Below are positions 37,812 through 42,115 of a stretch of 42,115 bases of DNA, piece after piece. Position 1 is the first letter of the stretch; every line of letters begins with the position of its first letter. The DNA is from Flavobacteriaceae bacterium (GTDB lineage Bacteria; Bacteroidota; Bacteroidia; Flavobacteriales; Flavobacteriaceae): NCBI GenBank assembly GCA_026709415.1, contig JAPOSZ010000010.1:1-42115 (forward strand). The letters are read 5' to 3'. The position numbers were made by a program, and so were the translations under genes. The notes under the pieces were generated by a model that was given only the letters and a program-made list of their open reading frames with translations, did not search any database and had not been told where the DNA came from.

Positions 37812-39113
37812 ATGAATGCTAATAACATAATGACTTTTTCACTTTTCGTTATCATTAATGTCGTTCTATTATCAGGGTTGGTCTCTTATAATGAAACGGA
37901 AGATATTCTTACAGTGGTGAGAACTCCTGCTGAATACGAAAAACAAGAGGCACTGTGGTTTATATGGAATCCCTATGATCACAAGCAAGGAAAATCAAAT
38001 TCTGAAGTGGTCAGCCAATTATTGGAAATAACCCTTGAAAGTCAAAAAGTAGTATTGGCCGTTGCAGATTCTTTAGTTTATAAAGATGCTTTAAACTATC
38101 TATCTCCTGATGTTCGAACTCATGATCATTTACATTTTGCTTTTATTCCTTCCATTCAATTTTGGGCTCGAGATATGGGGCCCGTCTTTGTCATGCTAGA
38201 GGATGGACAACTGGGAGTCACTGATTTTGAATTTAATTTATGGGGATATGCTGATTCATCAGACCCCGATAATTTGGTGGAAGAAGCTTTTGATCGAAAA
38301 GCTGCAGAGTATTTGGGATTACCAACAGTGAAATCCAATATCATCAGTGAAGGAGGGAATCGAGAAATTAATTCACAAGGCGTACTCATCACGGTCGAAA
38401 AAGTGGAAGCAGAACGTAATCCAACGCTAACTCTCACAGAATTAGAAGAAGAATATTCACGGGTGCTGGGAACTCAAAAAACCATCTGGCTCAAAGAGGG
38501 ACTCAAAGAAGATGAACACACGTTTTTGGGTCCTTTAGAAACCAATGAAGGGTTTAGAGCCTATACAACCGTGACAACCAATGGTCATATTGATGAATTT
38601 GCTCGTTTTGTCAATGACTCCACTATTTTACTGGCACAAGTTGATTCTTTACAACTGGCATCGAATGATCCTATAGCCATTGAGAATCACCGTCGATTAG
38701 AAGAAAATCATGAAATTTTAAAAAAGGCCACCGATATCAATGGGAATCAATTTAAAATTATTCGAATTCCGATGCCTGATCCCATTTTTGTGGATATGGG
38801 GCCAGGGGATGAGGTTTATGATTATATCAAGACCTTAGATTATCAAAGTGGCATAGAATTTCCAGCAGGGCAAACCATAAAAGTGGTTGCGGCGGCTAGT
38901 TATTTAAATTTTATTATTGCCAATAAAGTCGTGCTGGGACAAAAATATTGTCGTGGAGATTGTTCGGATCGAATCAAAAAACAAGATTTGAAAGCCGAGC
39001 AAATTTTGCAGGATGCCTTTCCCAACAGAAAAATATACATGATGGATGCCCTGCCTATTAACCTTGGGGGTGGTGGTATTCATTGCATTACCATCCATCA
39101 ACCTGCCATATAG
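37812..39113 (+). CDS. Exported agmatine deiminase / peptidylarginine deiminase-family enzyme
   Basis: 433 residues of the PAD_porph (agmatine deiminase) family. Active-site blocks are complete: Asp121 in 'WARDMGPVFV', 'SEGGNREINSQG', His259 in 'NGHIDEFARFV' and catalytic Cys425 in 'LGGGGIHCIT'. The reaction turns a guanidino group into a ureido group plus ammonia. Unlike the usual cytoplasmic agmatine deiminase, an N-terminal hydrophobic segment (about residues 7-25) looks like a signal peptide or anchor, so it probably works in the periplasm or outside. An additional charged segment (about 195-245) precedes the His block. Substrate could be agmatine, guanidinobutyrate, free arginine or peptide arginine. 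ATG 37812 or 37830 may be the start. Confidence 0.88.
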   Translation: MNANNIMTFSLFVIINVVLLSGLVSYNETEDILTVVRTPAEYEKQEALWFIWNPYDHKQGKSNSEVVSQLLEITLESQKVVLAVADSLVYKDALNYLSPDVRTHDHLHFAFIPSIQFWARDMGPVFVMLEDGQLGVTDFEFNLWGYADSSDPDNLVEEAFDRKAAEYLGLPTVKSNIISEGGNREINSQGVLITVEKVEAERNPTLTLTELEEEYSRVLGTQKTIWLKEGLKEDEHTFLGPLETNEGFRAYTTVTTNGHIDEFARFVNDSTILLAQVDSLQLASNDPIAIENHRRLEENHEILKKATDINGNQFKIIRIPMPDPIFVDMGPGDEVYDYIKTLDYQSGIEFPAGQTIKVVAAASYLNFIIANKVVLGQKYCRGDCSDRIKKQDLKAEQILQDAFPNRKIYMMDALPINLGGGGIHCITIHQPAI

Positions 39114-39116
39114 AAA

Positions 39117-40403
39117 ATGAGTTCTTCAACATTGGCGAGCCATGTTTTAATGCTTGGGATTTTATGGGGGATGACTAATTGCCAATCAAATCAATCCAAG
39201 AGCCAAGACCAGATAAGTGATGAACCATTAGACCAACAACTCAATGAAGTGTTTATCGATCAAGATTTATTGGGACTTTCAGTCGTATTGATAGAAAAGG
39301 GTCAGTTATCTTACCAAAAGCATTTTGGAACGATTCATCCAGATAGCGATGAAAATTTAAATGGGTCAACCAAATTTCGAATCGCTTCCATTTCTAAAAT
39401 CATTCCTTCATTGGCCATCATGCAATTGGTTGAGCGAGATTTGGTCCATTTGGACGAAGATGTTTCGGTATATTTAGGATGGAAACTGAGAAACCCAAAT
39501 CATCCCCATACTCCTATCACTCTTCGCCAATTGATGTCCCATACCAGTAGCATTCGAGATGGGGAGAAGTATTCAAATTTTGCTGCTCACATGACTGAAA
39601 AGAAATTGCATCTTTCAGCATTATTTCAAGGGGATGGACAATATTATACGGAGAGCATGTTTGATCGTAGAAAACCAGGCACTTATTTCACTTATACGAA
39701 TTGTACTTGGGGACTGGTCGCTTCTGTTATTGAAAAGGTGGCGAATCAACGTTTTGATGTGTATACCCAAGAACATATTTTCCAACCACTTAACATCACG
39801 GCATCATTTAATTTCAGTGAGATTCATGATACCTATCCATTGGCCGGATTGTATCGATATCAAGATAATCAATGGGTCAATCAGATCGATGATTATCGAA
39901 AGAATTCACCCATTCCAAGAGTTTTTGAGGGATATGAGCTTGGGCAAAATGGACTTTTATTTGGCCCCCAAGGGAATTTAAGAGCTTCGACAGAAGATTT
40001 GGTGGGATTGACACAGTTGTTTTTGAACCAAGGAACGGTTAATGGAAACCAAATCATATCCAAAGCTAGTTTGGATCAAATGCTACAAATTCAATGGTCC
40101 TATGATGGTTCCAATGGGGACACATGGGATGAGTTTTTTAATGCTTATGGTTTGGGAATTCATGTGTTGACTAACCAGCCAGGAAAAGACATTGTTTTTC
40201 CGGGGTTCAATATGGTGGGACATCCTGGAATTGCTTATGGACTACTCAGTGATTTATATTTTGATATAGAATCACAAACAGGCATTGTGTTTATCACCAA
40301 TGGAAAAAAACAAGCATTTGAATATGGTAATAACTCCACCTTTTATAGCGTTGAAGAAGACGTATTTGAAACCGTTTATCCATACTTAAAAAAATCTCAG
40401 TAG
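39117..40403 (+). CDS. Serine beta-lactamase-like lipoprotein (class C / DD-peptidase fold)
   Basis: 428 residues. The signal ends at Cys22 ('GMTNC') followed by Gln-Ser-Asn, so it is a lipoprotein. The penicillin-binding fold motifs are Ser91-Ile-Ser-Lys94 ('RIASISK'), Tyr193-Thr-Asn195 ('YTNCTW') and a late 'GHPGIAYG' replacing the KTG box. This is the 'beta-lactamase' Pfam family, which includes esterases, D-amino-acid amidases and peptidases; true antibiotic hydrolysis is not implied. It starts 3 bp after the deiminase stop, so it probably releases or trims a substrate in the periplasm for the same pathway; its substrate is unknown. Confidence 0.88.
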   Translation: MSSSTLASHVLMLGILWGMTNCQSNQSKSQDQISDEPLDQQLNEVFIDQDLLGLSVVLIEKGQLSYQKHFGTIHPDSDENLNGSTKFRIASISKIIPSLAIMQLVERDLVHLDEDVSVYLGWKLRNPNHPHTPITLRQLMSHTSSIRDGEKYSNFAAHMTEKKLHLSALFQGDGQYYTESMFDRRKPGTYFTYTNCTWGLVASVIEKVANQRFDVYTQEHIFQPLNITASFNFSEIHDTYPLAGLYRYQDNQWVNQIDDYRKNSPIPRVFEGYELGQNGLLFGPQGNLRASTEDLVGLTQLFLNQGTVNGNQIISKASLDQMLQIQWSYDGSNGDTWDEFFNAYGLGIHVLTNQPGKDIVFPGFNMVGHPGIAYGLLSDLYFDIESQTGIVFITNGKKQAFEYGNNSTFYSVEEDVFETVYPYLKKSQ

Positions 40404-40411
40404 ATACTATA

Positions 40412-41767
40412 GTGGATCATTATGGCCTCATTAGTTTATTACCGACGGCTTTTGTTGTTGGATTGGCCATCTGGAGTAAAAAAACGTTTGAATCGCTCTT
40501 AGGGGGATGTCTCTTAGGGTTTATTATTCTGTCTCCAACGGAGTTTTTTTCTACAGCGTCTGATACCTTGCTTTCTGTGATGCAAGACCCCACTATTGGG
40601 TGGGTCACTTTGGTCTGCGGGTTATTTGGTTCGTTGATTTTTCTACTGACAGCCTCTGGAGGATCCATAGCGTTTTCGACCATGATGCTTCGACTTGTCA
40701 AAGGGCGAAAAAGCGCATTGATTGCAACCTGGATGTTGGGGTTAGTCATTTTTATTGACGATTATTTAAACGCGCTAACCGTTGGAAGTACCATGAGGAA
40801 ACTCACCGATAAATACAACGTTTCAAGAGAAATGTTAGCCTATGTGGTGGATTCAACGGCAGCCCCCATCTGTGTTTTAATTCCACTATCCACATGGGCT
40901 ATTTTTATCTCTGGATTATTGGAAAACCAGGGTTTAGCGGCGGTTGGACAAGGAATCGAACTATATTTTCAAATCATTCCATTTATACTGTACGCTTGGA
41001 TTGCGGTGCTAGTGGTTCCCTTGGTTTCAATCGGTTGGATCCCATTAATGGGATCCATGAAAAGGTCAGAAAGAAGAGCTCAAAGCGGTGAGTTGGTTCC
41101 CAAGGGATCTCAATCCATCGATATTCTTGTTAAATCTCAGGAAACTGAAAATCCCCAAATAGCTCATTTTATATTGCCCATGATGGTCTTAATTGGGGCA
41201 ACAATCTTTTTTGATATTGATGCGTTAAAAGGGATCTTATTTGCTTTGTTTTTTACAGTCATCTACTATAGTGTTTTTAGAGTTAATTCTCTTCTTGAGT
41301 CGGTGGAAGGTATCTTTAAAGGTTTCAAAAGCATGATTTATGCTTTGGCTATTGTTTTGATGTCTTTTGTACTAAAAGAAGTGAATGATGGCCTTGGATT
41401 GACTGATTATATCATTGAAGTGGTATCCCCAGTCTTAACCAAGGAATTATTACCAGCTTTGGCTTTTGTTTCACTCAGTTTGGTTGCTTTTGCGACGGGT
41501 TCTTTTTGGGGAGTCTATGCTATTTCATTTCCGATCATCATTCCACTGGCTCAGAGTTTAGAAGTCAATCTATTATTAGCAATCGGTTCGGTGATCAGTG
41601 CGGGTACTTTCGGATCACACGCATGCTTTTATGGTGATTCAACTGTTTTGAGTGCTAGTGCTTCCGGTTGTAATAATATGGCTCACGCTTTGACTCAATT
41701 GCCTTATGTACTGCTCAGTGGTTTGCTCAGTTTGATTGTCTTTTTAATACTCGGTTACACGGTATAG
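40412..41767 (+). CDS. NhaC-family Na+-coupled transporter
   Basis: 451 residues with about 11-12 membrane spans and a charged cytoplasmic loop (about 215-245, 'KRSERRAQSGELVPKGS'). It fits the NhaC/ion-transporter superfamily: 'FIDDYLNALTVGSTMRKLTDKY', 'DSTAAPICVLIPLSTWA', 'FATGSFWGVYAISFPI' and 'GTFGSHACFYGDSTVLSAS'. The family includes Na+/H+ antiporters and also malate/lactate and amino-acid or amine exchangers. As last gene of the aminotransferase-deiminase operon (GTG start, 8 bp after the lipoprotein stop) it is more likely a substrate or product carrier than a pH-homeostasis pump. Confidence 0.88.
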   Translation: MDHYGLISLLPTAFVVGLAIWSKKTFESLLGGCLLGFIILSPTEFFSTASDTLLSVMQDPTIGWVTLVCGLFGSLIFLLTASGGSIAFSTMMLRLVKGRKSALIATWMLGLVIFIDDYLNALTVGSTMRKLTDKYNVSREMLAYVVDSTAAPICVLIPLSTWAIFISGLLENQGLAAVGQGIELYFQIIPFILYAWIAVLVVPLVSIGWIPLMGSMKRSERRAQSGELVPKGSQSIDILVKSQETENPQIAHFILPMMVLIGATIFFDIDALKGILFALFFTVIYYSVFRVNSLLESVEGIFKGFKSMIYALAIVLMSFVLKEVNDGLGLTDYIIEVVSPVLTKELLPALAFVSLSLVAFATGSFWGVYAISFPIIIPLAQSLEVNLLLAIGSVISAGTFGSHACFYGDSTVLSASASGCNNMAHALTQLPYVLLSGLLSLIVFLILGYTV

Positions 41768-42076
41768 TAGGCTGTCATGGAGAGCTCTAAATTTCAATCA
41801 ACAGAGGAACGCCTCTCGTCACAAATTCCCTGAATACTAATGTTAAGCTCAAGTGTTGGATTCCCTTATTTGATGAGCTTCCTCAATGATGGATCGTATC
41901 GAATTGATGGTATATAGGGACATATTGATTAACTCATAACTAAATTGATAAATAAGATTGTACTTATTGGCTCGTGTTTTTAGGGCTGTTTTTGAAAGGT
42001 TAGGGGTATATGTCCCTTTGCTTTTGCTATTATAAGTTTAGTGGATTGTTTTACAACTATTGGAGACCTTTGAATA
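41768..42076. other. Intergenic region, no gene assigned
   Basis: Contains a 10-bp inverted repeat (AGGGACATAT at 41916-41925 and ATATGTCCCT at 42008-42017) and a 58-codon start-less minus-strand open stretch ending near 41860. Neither is convincing. No terminator with a T-run follows the transporter gene. Confidence 0.4.
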
Positions 42077-42115
42077 ATGCAAAATCAAAAAAAATGGGGT
42101 GTGATGGGGAAATTA
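42077..42115 (+). CDS. Possible start of a further gene, cut by the window edge
   Basis: ATG at 42077 opens 13 codons (MQNQKKWGVMGKL) to the window edge. The A-rich context upstream and the mild composition are compatible with a real start, but too little is visible to assign a product. Confidence 0.3.
   Translation, partial: MQNQKKWGVMGKL

Noticed and set aside
39117-40403. Antibiotic-resistance beta-lactamase
   Set aside because: The SxxK and YxN motifs only define the broad fold. The third motif is HPG-like rather than KTG, and the setting is a catabolic operon.
41916-42017. 10-bp inverted repeat AGGGACATAT / ATATGTCCCT
   Set aside because: Arms are 82 bp apart with no T-run, transposase or target duplication; chance is likely in A/T-rich DNA.

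Overview
The window looks like chromosome of an AT-rich member of the Bacteroidota. The evidence is two SusC/SusD outer-membrane importer pairs, lipoproteins with Bacteroidota-style signal peptides, TAnnTTTG-type -7 promoter elements, a bactofilin, a DUF2911 protein, and a cysteate-type sulfonolipid gene pair. I cannot name a genus. The first ~1.7 kb is clearly richer in G+C by eye than the rest.

Layout. 1-1664 (minus): the 5' 554 codons of a large surface lipoprotein built of divergent InlB-type B repeats and a 21-unit Asp-Pro-Val linker; its 3' end lies outside the window. 2193-2423: a possible small membrane protein. 2535-3633 (minus): prfB with its programmed +1 frameshift. 3820-9394: an exported zinc metalloprotease, L-threonine aldolase and oligopeptidase B, probably one operon. 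9420-11809: a cysteine-synthase-like enzyme and an alpha-oxoamine synthase, best read as the first steps of capnine/sulfonolipid synthesis. 11996-15864: an AraC regulator divergent from an SDR, SMP-30 lactonase and enolase-superfamily dehydratase, which resembles a non-phosphorylating sugar-oxidation route, with a repeated TGTCAA-type motif between them. 16224-18294: bactofilin, DUF2911 protein and SGNH hydrolase. 18412-23021: first susC-susD pair. 23462-26121: two AlbA_2/RecG-like ATPase-fold proteins, one with a helically spaced TTGACGC array abutting its 3' end. 26690-31078 (minus): second susC-susD pair. 31382-35386 (minus): M20 carbamoylase, aldehyde dehydrogenase and class-III aminotransferase. 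36431-41767 (plus): another class-III aminotransferase, an exported agmatine/arginine deiminase-family enzyme, a beta-lactamase-fold lipoprotein and an NhaC-family transporter.

How the genes may work together. The divergent clusters at 31-42 kb contain every enzyme class needed to take a guanidino compound such as agmatine to succinate: deiminase, decarbamoylase, two transaminases and an aldehyde dehydrogenase, beside an inner-membrane transporter and an outer-membrane SusCD importer. An M20 carbamoylase prefers N-carbamoyl amino acids, which suggests a 4-guanidinobutyrate / 4-ureidobutyrate / GABA order of steps. This is inference from gene content.

A second theme is possible surface phase variation. 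The longest G/C homopolymers I found (G8-G9) lie in the 5' part of the large lipoprotein gene, just upstream of it, in the signal-peptide codons of one susC, and in the plug region of the other susC.
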